From: CAZUAQ01 sp964618455
GTDB taxonomy: Bacteria > Planctomycetota > Phycisphaerae > UBA1845 > PWPN01
Reading direction: 5' to 3'
Assembly: GCA_964618455.1 (NCBI GenBank)
Contig: CAZUAQ010000072.1
Span: forward strand, 1 to 23,558
Length of the DNA: 23,558 nucleotides
The translations under genes were made by a program, and so were the position numbers. Below, piece by piece: positions 1 to 6,642 of the stretch. The notes beneath the pieces were generated by a model. It had not been told where the DNA came from, made no database searches, and was given only the letters and a program-made list of their open reading frames with translations. Numbering within the stretch: position 1 is the first letter of the stretch; every line of letters begins with the position of its first letter.

Positions 1-69
1 CACGCCCGCCTCAAGCACGAACTCCGCCGCCGCTTCCGCGACAAGGTGGCGTTCATCGACGTCGGCTGA
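1..69 (+). CDS. 3' end of an unidentified protein gene (partial)
   Basis: An open frame enters from the left edge and stops at TGA 67-69. It encodes 22 visible residues rich in arginine and ending in VAFIDVG. The codon use (GCC, CGC, CTC, GAC) matches the neighbouring genes, which supports real coding. The fragment is too short to assign a family. It lies upstream of hisI in the same direction, with a 147-base gap before the preferred hisI start, so co-transcription is possible but not shown. Confidence 0.5.
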   Translation, partial: HARLKHELRRRFRDKVAFIDVG

Positions 70-140
70 TAGGATGAGATATCTACGGGTTTTGGGCGCG
101 GGAGTAGAGTAAAAGCTCGACATCAGGACTTCGGAATTCC

Positions 141-170
141 TTCGTCATTCTTCATTCGGATTTCGTCATT
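141..170. repeat. Short degenerate repeat, TTCGTCATT units, upstream of hisI
   Basis: TTCGTCATT occurs at 141-149 and again at 162-170, separated by TTCATTCGGA-type sequence. Two related copies of TCCGTCATCCG occur near 3019-3045, at the start of the methyltransferase gene. The pattern resembles short dispersed intergenic repeats, but the window alone cannot show that it is dispersed genome-wide. Confidence 0.4.
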
Positions 171-216
171 GGCCTGCGCCTGATTGAATCACAACGTACA
201 GGTATTGGAGCTCCCC

Positions 217-603
217 ATGCAGGGCTTAGACAACTTGAAGTACAACGCCGACGGACTCATCCCCGCCATCGTCCAGGACGCTGACACCGGCGAGGTCCTC
301 ATGATGGCCTGGATGAACAAGGCCAGCCTCGAAGATTCCATCAAGACCGGCAAGACGCACTTCTGGTCCCGCTCGCGGCAGAAGTACTGGATGAAGGGCG
401 AGTCCAGCGGCCACACGCAGGACATCCAGTCGATCCACATCGACTGCGACGCCGACACCCTCCTCATCAAGGCCAAGCAGCACGGCGCCGCCTGCCACGA
501 GGGCTACAAGAGCTGCTTCTTCCGCCAGCACGACACCGGCGACGCGTGGAACGTCACCGCCGAAAAACTCTTCAACCCCGACGAGGTCTACGGGAAGAAG
601 TGA
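217..603 (+). CDS. hisI: Phosphoribosyl-AMP cyclohydrolase HisI
   Basis: This enzyme opens the adenine ring of phosphoribosyl-AMP, the third step of histidine biosynthesis, in the cytoplasm. The 128-residue product has the whole family signature: TGEVLMMAWMN (24-34), FWSRSRQKYWMKGESSGHTQ (49-68), the metal-binding D-C-D-A-D (76-80), and C93 and C100 in the HGAACHEGYKSCF block, which with a further Cys coordinate zinc in the family. The length matches stand-alone HisI with no HisE fusion. The start was set at ATG 217 because GGAG at 207-210 lies six bases upstream. A TTG at 184 would add 11 poorly conserved residues. No other his gene is in the window. Confidence 0.95.
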   Translation: MQGLDNLKYNADGLIPAIVQDADTGEVLMMAWMNKASLEDSIKTGKTHFWSRSRQKYWMKGESSGHTQDIQSIHIDCDADTLLIKAKQHGAACHEGYKSCFFRQHDTGDAWNVTAEKLFNPDEVYGKK

Positions 604-748
604 TGGGCGGAGGCCTGCACGGTCGCTCCTCCCAGTACCAGGAATACGATCCTCATCCCTGTTTCAACGTCAGATTCGTGTTTATGAGGCTGCGGCCGTA
701 AGCTGGGATGGCCATGATGGCGGGTCATGGATCACGAGAGGAGATACT

Positions 749-973
749 GTGTATAGAGATGTCATCAAGGGTGGTGTGATCGGCTCGTCGCTGATGTTTC
801 TGTACATGGCGTTTCGAACGTACCCCACGATTCGATCCTTTCTGGACAACGGTTCAAGCGTTCCTCAACTTGTTTATATCCTCTTGATCGTAGCCACACT
901 CGGCGGAGGAATCATGGGCGGTCTCCTGGGATGGTATATGGGACGCCGGCATGCGAAACGGGGACGGATCTAG
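749..973 (+). CDS. Small two-helix membrane protein, unknown function
   Basis: A 74-residue protein of unknown family begins at GTG 749, with a clear GAGGAG ribosome binding site at 738-743. It has two hydrophobic stretches, about residues 7-23 and 42-66, the second glycine-rich (GGGIMGGLLGWYMG). It ends in a basic tail (GRRHAKRGRI), so both termini are probably cytoplasmic. The strong binding site and hairpin-like topology support a real gene. It could be a small membrane anchor, but nothing fixes a role. The 145 bases upstream, after hisI, show no clear promoter or terminator. Confidence 0.65.
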   Translation: MYRDVIKGGVIGSSLMFLYMAFRTYPTIRSFLDNGSSVPQLVYILLIVATLGGGIMGGLLGWYMGRRHAKRGRI

Positions 974-1111
974 TTTTGGCGGCGTGGGGCGGAAGCAGCC
1001 TCTGAAAACGAGCAACCAGCATTGAGCCTCCAAGTGGGGCAACGGGGACATGCCTGAGGAACCGATAAACGAACCGCGTCTTCGTGGACTGTTCGTAAGG
1101 GGTGTGGAGTC

Positions 1112-1764
1112 ATGCTTGCCAATGCGTATCTCCCTGCAGTGGTGGCCAAGATCGGCGCGGTGCTGAGCCTGTTCCTGGCGATCGCTCTGGAAGTGCCGAT
1201 TCTGAAGTTGATCTGGCGGCGTCCGCTGCTGAGGCTGGCCGGTTGGGTGGTGCTGGCGAACTTGGCATCGGCGGCGGTGGGCATGGTGGCGATGGCAAAG
1301 AATGCCGGCCCCGGCGTATCGGCGGATCCGTGGGACGTGTACCAACATTGGCCGCAAACATTCGCGCTCTACGTGTCTTACCTGCTCGCGCTCACGCTGG
1401 CGGTCGAGGGCGCGGTGTATCTGATCCTCAACCGGTTCGCCGCGCAGCGCATACCGCCGGGGAGACTGATGGCGGGTCTGGTGGTCGGCCACGTGATCAG
1501 CTACGGCGTGCTGGCCGGGCTGATGCTGTGGAGGACGCCGAGTGACGAATCCGTGGAAATGCTGCCCGATACGGCGTGGCTGGAGACCGGCGACGCGCGC
1601 CTCTGGTTCGTCGAGCCGGACACGCACCATCTCAATTCGATTCGCCTGGACGGGACGGATCGCCGGGTGGAGGTCGATGAGCCGCTCGCGCGCTTCCAAC
1701 CCTTCTTTGACATGAGTGTGTATGCCGTCCTGCCCGAGCGTCGGTCCATCGTGTATGTCGGGGC
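1112..1764 (+). CDS. Membrane-anchored protein, N-terminal part (cut by assembly gap)
   Basis: The frame opens at ATG 1112 behind a GGGG/GGAG-rich stretch and runs into the N block. Four transmembrane segments are visible, about residues 12-30, 42-62, 84-106 and 119-140. After the last helix the chain becomes soluble, with short strand-like units such as ARLWFVEPDTHHLNSIRLDG and RSIVYVG that resemble beta-propeller blades. The sequence beyond the gap continues the same kind of strands, in the +1 phase relative to a 10-base gap. The two parts are therefore most likely one gene whose missing segment is not really 10 bases long. The family is not recognised. Confidence 0.6.
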
Positions 1765-1774
1765 NNNNNNNNNN
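1765..1774. other. Assembly gap (10 Ns)
   Basis: There are ten consecutive undetermined bases. The reading frame before the gap (set by ATG 1112) and the open frame after it differ in phase, so the true length missing is probably not 10. This should be treated as a scaffold or low-quality join. Confidence 0.95.
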
Positions 1775-2310
1775 AATGGCGAGTGAGCGAGGCGGGGGAA
1801 ACACGACGGCTTGGCGTGAAGGTCGAGCCGGACGAGCGCGGGTTCGTCCAGTGTTCCGAGGCGACGGCAAGCTTGCCAAGAGCGCTCGCGGCACTGGATA
1901 CGACGGGGGAGGCGGACGACGGAGCCGTCGGCGCGGTCTGGACCTGCGCGGACTGTCGGTCGAGGCAGAGTGTAATGATGACGGACGAGGTCGGCCCGTA
2001 TCGTGTGGAGACGATGCTCGCAGGTGGCGGCAGATCCGGGTTCGGTTTGTTTGTGACCGGTCCGCAGGAGAGTATCGATTTCGGAATCCCCGCCGGTCCG
2101 GCGTACCTGGCGTGTACCGAGCCGTTCATCCTGCCGGATCCCAAGCTCGTGGTGTTCCGGTGCTCCGCCTGGATCATGGTGATGGACATCGAATCGCAGC
2201 GGGCGGGTCGGCTGGTCGAGGGCGACAGCATCGTCGCCGTGGCACCGGCGTTCAACTGGGGAGTAGAGCAAAGTAAGAACCGGTCACGCGACTCAATTCC
2301 GGCTTCATGA
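1775..2310 (+). CDS. Membrane-anchored propeller-like protein, C-terminal part (after gap)
   Basis: The frame is open from the gap to TGA 2308-2310, about 178 residues. A GTG at 1783 could be called a start, but the frame is open through it back to the gap (W-R-V-S-E) and no ribosome binding site is visible. Repeated strand-turn units (SGFGLFVTG, KLVVFRCSAWIMVMDIESQRAG) resemble the strands just before the gap, and a CADC pair is present near the middle. This is best read as the distal half of the gene starting at 1112, probably an extracytoplasmic domain. It converges with the minus-strand methyltransferase, 18 bases away. Confidence 0.6.
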
Positions 2311-2328
2311 GTCCCCTTCACTCAGCAA

Positions 2329-3024
2329 TCAACCCTCCACCCCCAGCCGCATCTGCAGCAGCAGCGGCCAGTGCAGGTACTTCGCCGCGCGCGGGCTCAC
2401 GCGCACCAGCGCGTCGTCCACGCGATACTCGGCGAGATGCTCGAGCCGCAGCCCCGCCGCCGTCGCCGCCATCACGTAGTCGCTGATCGTGTGCTCCCGG
2501 CTGGCCGGACGCGTCTCCCGCCCTGTCGCCGGGTCCGTGAACCGGGCGGTGACGCCCCGGAGAATCATGGCGGGGTGCATCACCGAAATCGCGATCCGAC
2601 CCCCCGCCCGGCAGACCCGCTTCATCTCGCCGAACAGCCCCGCCAGGTCCGCCACGTGATCCAGCATCAGGCCGTTCACTATGATGTCGAACGCCCCGTC
2701 CGCGAACGGCAGCATCGCCTCCGCATCGTGCCGCACCCAGCTCACCCGCGCGGCCCCCGGCTTGGCGGCGGCGCGGGCCAGCATCCCCTCGGAAAAGTCG
2801 ATGCCCGTCACGATCGCCCCGCGCTCCGCCAGGCGCAGCGATTGCCTCCCGGTGCCGCACCCCACGTCCAGCACGCGTCGCCCCGCCACCTCGCCGACCA
2901 GCGCGTCCCACGTCCGCCGGTCCAGCCGGATCAGCGGATTGTCCTCGCCGTCGTATAACGACGCCCAGCGGTCGTACCCCTCCCGCGTCCCGACCACGTC
3001 CATGTCCCCAGTATTATCCGTCAT
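2329..3024 (-). CDS. Class I SAM-dependent methyltransferase
   Basis: This is a 231-residue class I methyltransferase of the UbiE/ubiquinone-type fold. SAM-binding motif I is VLDVGCGTGR (51-60), followed by an acidic end of strand 2 (TGIDFSEGML), a D-A-E motif II (RHDAEAMLPFADGAFDIIV) and the post-motif CRAGGRIAISVMHP. The substrate is unknown. The frame is open upstream to 3216, but ATG 3024 is preferred because the family normally begins shortly before the GYDRWASLYD segment. A minus-strand terminator at 3171-3213 would also lie inside a longer version. No good Shine-Dalgarno is seen. The gene lies downstream of ahcY and would feed it SAH, but it is separated from ahcY by that terminator. 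Confidence 0.8.
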   Translation of the reverse strand: MTDNTGDMDVVGTREGYDRWASLYDGEDNPLIRLDRRTWDALVGEVAGRRVLDVGCGTGRQSLRLAERGAIVTGIDFSEGMLARAAAKPGAARVSWVRHDAEAMLPFADGAFDIIVNGLMLDHVADLAGLFGEMKRVCRAGGRIAISVMHPAMILRGVTARFTDPATGRETRPASREHTISDYVMAATAAGLRLEHLAEYRVDDALVRVSPRAAKYLHWPLLLQMRLGVEG

Positions 3025-3170
3025 CCGGTGTTGTCCGTCATCCGTTGCTGACCGCTGTTCCGTGCCGACCGTCATGCGGTACCCGTATCGCCTACCTGCC
3101 TTTTTAACATGCTGAGCCATCCGTGTACCACGCGAAAGGGACGTTCCCTGGATCACAGCCAACGTACACG

Positions 3171-3213
3171 AAAAAAGGACCGACCGCGGATGTTGTATCC
3201 TCGGCCGGCCCTT
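3171..3213 (-). terminator. Rho-independent terminator after ahcY
   Basis: Read on the minus strand, a 16-base arm (3198-3213) pairs with 3175-3190 across a 7-base loop. It has G-U wobbles at two places that would be mismatches on the other strand, so the hairpin is specific to minus-strand RNA. A run of six Ts (complement of 3171-3176) ends the structure. It lies about 65 bases past the ahcY stop. Confidence 0.8.
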
Positions 3214-3277
3214 CATGGTAAAGGCTAGCGCCGCCGCCGGGACATCATGAGCCCGGCGCGACGCTCTCCATGGGCTA

Positions 3278-4702
3278 TCAATAGCGGTAGTGGTCCGGCT
3301 TGTACGGACCTTCGACCTTCACGCCGATGTACTTCGCCTGGCGGTCCGACATCGTCGTCAGGTTCGCGCCGATCTTCTTGAGGTGCAGCCGCGCCACCTT
3401 CTCGTCCAGCAGCTTCGGCAGAACATACACGCGGTTGCCGTACTTGTCGGTCTCGCGGTTCTCCCACAGGTCGATCTGCGCCATCACCTGGTTCGTGAAG
3501 CTGTTGCTCATCACGAAGCTCGGGTGCCCCGTCGCGCAGCCCAGGTTCACCAGCCGGCCCTTGGCCAGCACGATGATCTTCTTGCCGTCCGGCCAGATCA
3601 CGTGGTCCACCTGCGGCTTGATCTCATCCCATGTCAGGTCGTTCAGCGCGCTGATCTGGATCTCGCTGTCGAAGTGGCCGATGTTGCAGACGATCGCGCC
3701 GTCCTTCATCTTGTCCATGTGCTCGCGGGTGATGACGTCGACGTTGCCCGTCGTGGTCACGAAAATGTCACCCCACGCGCAGGCCTCGTCCATCGTCACG
3801 ACCTGGAAGCGTTCCATCGACGCCTGCAGCGCGCAGATCGGATCGATCTCGGTCACGAAGCAGGTCGCGCCGAGACCCTTGAACGCCCCCACGCAGCCCT
3901 TGCCCACGTCACCGTAGCCGAGCACCACGCACTTCTTGCCGGCGATCATCACGTCCGTCGCCCGCTTGATGCCGTCCACCAGTGACTCGCGGCAGCCGTA
4001 GAGGTTGTCGAACTTGCTCTTGGTCACCGAGTCGTTCACGTTGATGGCGGGGAAGAGCAGTTCGCCGGTCTCCTGCATGTGGTACAGCCGGTGCACGCCG
4101 GTCGTGGTCTCTTCGCTCACGCCGCGGCAGGTCTCGGCCATCTTGTGCCAGAACTGCGGATCCTCCTGCAGCTTCTTGATCAGCAGAGTGTCCACCTGCT
4201 CGATCTCTTCGTTTTCCGTCGAGGGGGTCGGCAGCGTGTTCGTCTTGGCGTAGGCTTCCTCGAAGGAACGGCCGCGGTGAATCAGCAGCGTCGCGTCGCC
4301 GCCGTCGTCGACGATCAGGCTCGGGCCGGCGGCGTCGGGCCATGTCAGCGCCTTCAGCGTGCAGTCCCAGTACTCCTCCAGCGTCTCGCCCTTCCACGCA
4401 AATACCGGCACGCCCGCCTGGGCGATCGCCGCCGCCGCATGATCCTGCGTCGAGTAGATGTTGCAGCTCGCCCAGCGCACTTCCGCGCCGAGATCCACCA
4501 GCGTCTCGATCAGCACCGCCGTCTGAATGGTCATGTGCAGCGAGCCGGTGATCTTCGCGCCCTTCAGCGGCTTCTGGCTGGCGTACTCTTCGCGCACCGC
4601 CATGAGCCCGGGCATTTCCGACTCGGCAATCTCGATTTCCTTGCGACCCCAACCGGCGAGGTTGATGTCGGCTACTTTGTAATCCTGTACGGCTGTCGCC
4701 AT
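3278..4702 (-). CDS. ahcY: S-adenosylhomocysteine hydrolase AhcY
   Basis: This NAD-dependent enzyme splits S-adenosylhomocysteine into adenosine and homocysteine, which relieves product inhibition of methyltransferases. The 474-residue product has the substrate-binding segment SLHMTIQTAVL (54-64), the NSTQDH-like block CNIYSTQDHAAAAIA (80-94), the NAD-binding loop GYGDVGKG (262-269), CNIGHFDSEI (339-348) and the hallmark C-terminus KPDHYRY. It carries the roughly 40-residue insertion (about 104-165) found in many bacterial and plant forms. Start ATG 4702 follows an AGAGGAG binding site. An ArsR-methyltransferase fusion lies 78 bases upstream in the same direction and probably regulates it. 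No SAH-riboswitch motif was recognised in that gap. Confidence 0.97.
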   Translation of the reverse strand: MATAVQDYKVADINLAGWGRKEIEIAESEMPGLMAVREEYASQKPLKGAKITGSLHMTIQTAVLIETLVDLGAEVRWASCNIYSTQDHAAAAIAQAGVPVFAWKGETLEEYWDCTLKALTWPDAAGPSLIVDDGGDATLLIHRGRSFEEAYAKTNTLPTPSTENEEIEQVDTLLIKKLQEDPQFWHKMAETCRGVSEETTTGVHRLYHMQETGELLFPAINVNDSVTKSKFDNLYGCRESLVDGIKRATDVMIAGKKCVVLGYGDVGKGCVGAFKGLGATCFVTEIDPICALQASMERFQVVTMDEACAWGDIFVTTTGNVDVITREHMDKMKDGAIVCNIGHFDSEIQISALNDLTWDEIKPQVDHVIWPDGKKIIVLAKGRLVNLGCATGHPSFVMSNSFTNQVMAQIDLWENRETDKYGNRVYVLPKLLDEKVARLHLKKIGANLTTMSDRQAKYIGVKVEGPYKPDHYRY

Positions 4703-4749
4703 AGAAAAAGCTCCTCTGTTCGACTGTCTGTTAACCCATGAATACCATG

Positions 4750-4764
4750 ACGTCTCAAAGACGT
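4750..4764 (-). promoter_or_regulatory. Small inverted repeat between regulator gene and ahcY
   Basis: ACGTCT at 4750-4755 and AGACGT at 4759-4764 form a perfect 6-bp inverted repeat with a 3-base centre, in the 78-base gap upstream of ahcY. It could be an operator or a weak RNA hairpin. No T-run follows on the minus strand, so it is not a standard terminator. Confidence 0.3.
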
Positions 4765-4780
4765 TTACTATCTGTTTTCG

Positions 4781-5887
4781 TTAGCGGCTTCCCGCCCGAC
4801 CGATCAGGGCATAGATCGGCGGGGCCTCTTCCATACGTCGGCCGGTGCTTCTTCCCCGTGAAAGCCGCCCGGTTCGGATATCGGTGAAACCCGCCGCCGA
4901 CGCCCAGTCCTTCAGTGTGCCCGGGGTGAACCCCCGCCACACGTCACCCATCCGCTCCTGAAACACATCCGAGTCATGCGGCTCCTGTTCGATCACCAGC
5001 AATCGTCCGCCGGCGGTCAGCACGCGTCGCATCTCCCCGAACGCCGCTTCCGGATGCTCCGTGTGGTGCAGCACCAGCGACGCGACCAGCAGATCGACCT
5101 GCCCGTTCTCCATCGGCAGCGACTCGAGGGCACCCTCCTGGTACCTCACGTTCGCCCGCGATTCCTTCCCCATCCGCTGCCGGGCCATCTCGAGCATGGC
5201 GGGATCGCGATCGACGGCGATGACATCCTTGAAGTGCCTGCACAACACCCGCAGAAGATAGCCCGTCCCGGTGCCGACGTCCGCCACACGCCATTCCGGC
5301 GGAAGCAGTCCGACCATGGCCTCCAGATGGAACGTCCGGCCATATGCATCCAGCCGCAACTGGTCCCACCGATGGCCGACGCGGTCGTAGAAGCTCCCCT
5401 GTCGTGACCGACGATCCAGGACGCGGTGAACTTCTTCGCGCGTCGAGGGATCGAGCGGCTCCCGATTCAACCAGGAGATCACCCAGTCGCGGAGGGGCGG
5501 AGCCGTACTGCTTGAATCACCGTTTCCTCGATCTCGAAGCGATTCCGGGACACCTTCACCATCCACGTCGAGGCCGATCTCGGAAACGCCCCCCTCTTCG
5601 GCGGCCCCCGCTCCAGCGAGCATCGTTTCCATCTGGGACGCTTCCACCGGCAGCGTCTCGGGCGGACCATACATCACCGTCGAACCCGACCGGCGATCCA
5701 CCACCAACCCCGCCTCTTTCAGTACCTTCAGATGACGTGACACCGTGGACTGCGGGAGCCCGGATACTTCGACCAGTTCCGACACGCTCAATTCCGCCTC
5801 CGAGAGCACGCGCAGCAGTTTCAAACGCGTGCGATCTGCCAAGGCTTTGAACGTCCATTCCGCTTCGGGCACCGGGAAGTCCTCCAT
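4781..5887 (-). CDS. ArsR-family regulator fused to SAM-methyltransferase fold (SahR-like candidate)
   Basis: This is a two-domain protein of about 368 residues. The N-terminus is an ArsR-type winged helix (ALADRTRLKLLRVLSEAELSVSELVEVSGLPQSTVSRHLKVLKEAGLV and a STVMYG wing). After an acidic linker rich in Gly, Asp and Ser comes a class I methyltransferase domain with motif I VADVGTGTGYL, VIAVDRDPAMLEMAR and the LTAGGRLLVIEQEPHD strand. ArsR regulators of this type next to ahcY are known to respond to SAH (SahR in Proteobacteria). Here the methyltransferase-like domain may bind SAM or SAH as effector rather than catalyse; that is inference. ATG 5887 was chosen, but GTG 5905 is in frame and cannot be excluded; neither has a clear binding site. 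A TATCCGGATA palindrome lies between the two candidate starts. Confidence 0.85.
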   Translation of the reverse strand: MEDFPVPEAEWTFKALADRTRLKLLRVLSEAELSVSELVEVSGLPQSTVSRHLKVLKEAGLVVDRRSGSTVMYGPPETLPVEASQMETMLAGAGAAEEGGVSEIGLDVDGEGVPESLRDRGNGDSSSTAPPLRDWVISWLNREPLDPSTREEVHRVLDRRSRQGSFYDRVGHRWDQLRLDAYGRTFHLEAMVGLLPPEWRVADVGTGTGYLLRVLCRHFKDVIAVDRDPAMLEMARQRMGKESRANVRYQEGALESLPMENGQVDLLVASLVLHHTEHPEAAFGEMRRVLTAGGRLLVIEQEPHDSDVFQERMGDVWRGFTPGTLKDWASAAGFTDIRTGRLSRGRSTGRRMEEAPPIYALIGRAGSR

Positions 5888-5892
5888 CCGCT

Positions 5893-5902
5893 TATCCGGA
5901 TA
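5893..5902. promoter_or_regulatory. 10-bp palindrome at the start of the ArsR-fusion gene
   Basis: TATCCGGATA is a perfect 10-bp palindrome lying just upstream of ATG 5887 (and inside the coding sequence if GTG 5905 is used). Its position suits an autoregulatory operator of a dimeric winged-helix repressor, but short palindromes arise by chance and no second copy was found upstream of ahcY. Confidence 0.25.
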
Positions 5903-6034
5903 CACGGATGATACGATCGGCAGCGTCTCACGTCCAGTCTATATCCAAATCCGTGCGATGAGATTTCCGTAGCCGGAGAATCCGCCTTGAAGAGCTCCTG
6001 GTGGCCTTTATTCAGATATGATGAGCGTTTGATG

Positions 6035-6100
6035 AAGGCCGAATCGTATCGCCGGCCTTGCATACCCCTACAATGCCCGATAACATCATACGTTATCGGG
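6035..6100. promoter_or_regulatory. Two strong inverted repeats between the regulator gene and nrdJ
   Basis: AAGGCCG (6035-6041) pairs with CGGCCTT (6053-6059). Next to it, CCCGATAAC (6076-6084) pairs perfectly with GTTATCGGG (6092-6100) around a 7-base centre. Neither is followed by a T-run on either strand, so terminator function is unlikely. They lie 150-210 bases upstream of the minus-strand regulator and upstream of the nrdJ promoter. They may be operator sites or part of a structured RNA. A 9-bp perfect arm is unlikely to be chance. Confidence 0.4.
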
Positions 6101-6209
6101 TCCTAAATGCCTGCCTGCCAACCTCTTGGGGATCTCTCTGGCCTGTGTGTTTCTCCGTTCCGATTGCCCGTTCTTAATAACTAAATGTTGTGGTCGCCTT
6201 GTGAGTTTT

Positions 6210-6263
6210 GCCGATATGTGGGGTGAAATCGGCGGAAGATGACACTTCCGCGAATTTTTTTTT
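6210..6263 (+). terminator. Plus-strand intrinsic terminator with a preceding hairpin
   Basis: GCGGAAG (6232-6238) pairs with CTTCCGC (6245-6251) around a 6-base loop. After GAA come nine Ts (6255-6263). Just before, GCCGAT (6210-6215) pairs with ATCGGC (6228-6233), and this stem shares two bases with the terminator stem. No plus-strand gene precedes it, so it either ends a small RNA starting within 5906-6200 or insulates nrdJ from antisense readthrough. The three-base gap before the T-run makes it weaker than ideal. Confidence 0.5.
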
Positions 6264-6337
6264 GCTCGCAAATCTCGAAGGAATAGATGCTTACCAACGT
6301 GTTAACAAGATATTGGCAAAACGCGAATGATTCACCG

Positions 6338-6366
6338 TTGACACGTGGCATATGTAGGGTATCTTA
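6338..6366 (+). promoter_or_regulatory. Sigma-70 promoter of nrdJ
   Basis: A perfect -35 box TTGACA (6338-6343) is followed, after 16 bases, by TATCTT (6360-6365), or after 17 by ATCTTA. The transcript would start near 6372, precisely at the 5' arm of a hairpin. It gives a leader of about 270 bases before the nrdJ start. Confidence 0.65.
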
Positions 6367-6371
6367 ATCTG

Positions 6372-6642
6372 TTGCCCCCCAGATATGGGGCAGCGACAAG
6401 TCAGGTACGCTCGAACGTATTTACCCCGCATAACCCGGTGGAAGGGACTGTCTAAACAGCGCCTCGGGTGCGCGCCCACCGCCAGGGATTCCGGGGGAGG
6501 TCAGGCCTCAAGACCGGTTCGAGTCGTCGAGGAACGGGGGCAAAGGTGGTTGCGTCGGACGAGAAGGGATTTCGCCCGGCGTGAAATGGTGAGGACCGTG
6601 AGTGTTGCATTACCGGGAATCGCCCCGGCCAGGGAGAGTGAA
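6372..6642 (+). promoter_or_regulatory. Structured 5' leader of nrdJ
   Basis: The leader has no convincing protein gene, although one frame happens to be open. It begins with a hairpin (6372-6378 with 6387-6393). Later, CGGTGG (6436-6441) pairs with CCACCG (6476-6481) and encloses two smaller hairpins (CTGT/ACAG at 6448-6459 and CGCC/GGTG at 6460-6470), giving a branched junction. The conserved boxes of the cobalamin riboswitch are not recognisable, although B12 control would suit this enzyme. The leader may be a cis-regulatory RNA of another type, or simply an untranslated region. Hand folding is weak evidence in GC-rich sequence. Confidence 0.35.

Noticed and set aside
603..701. A 32-codon open frame overlapping the hisI stop (TGATG)
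   Set aside because: It is short, has no domain or binding site of its own, and is probably chance.
854..1894. A 346-codon open frame on the minus strand across the gap
   Set aside because: It depends on the N block being exactly 10 bases, has no domain, and overlaps plus-strand genes with binding sites and membrane helices.
3025..3216. N-terminal extension of the methyltransferase to 3216
   Set aside because: A minus-strand terminator (3171-3213) lies inside it, the residues do not resemble the family, and short repeats fill the region.
4703..4780. SAH riboswitch upstream of ahcY
   Set aside because: The gap is only 78 bases and AT-rich, without the conserved SAH riboswitch core; protein control by the adjacent regulator is more likely.
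6508..6530. tRNA- or tmRNA-like GGTTCGAGTC motif in the nrdJ leader
   Set aside because: The flanking bases do not form a T-arm stem and no acceptor or anticodon arm is present.
6385..6642. N-terminal extension of NrdJ to 6385
   Set aside because: ATG 6643 has a good binding site; the extra part is Arg-rich and unlike NrdJ, and the region fits a structured leader just after the promoter.
6372..6642. Cobalamin riboswitch upstream of nrdJ
   Set aside because: An AGTCAGGTAC string at about 6399 is suggestive, but the other conserved elements, including the GCCACTG box, were not found.
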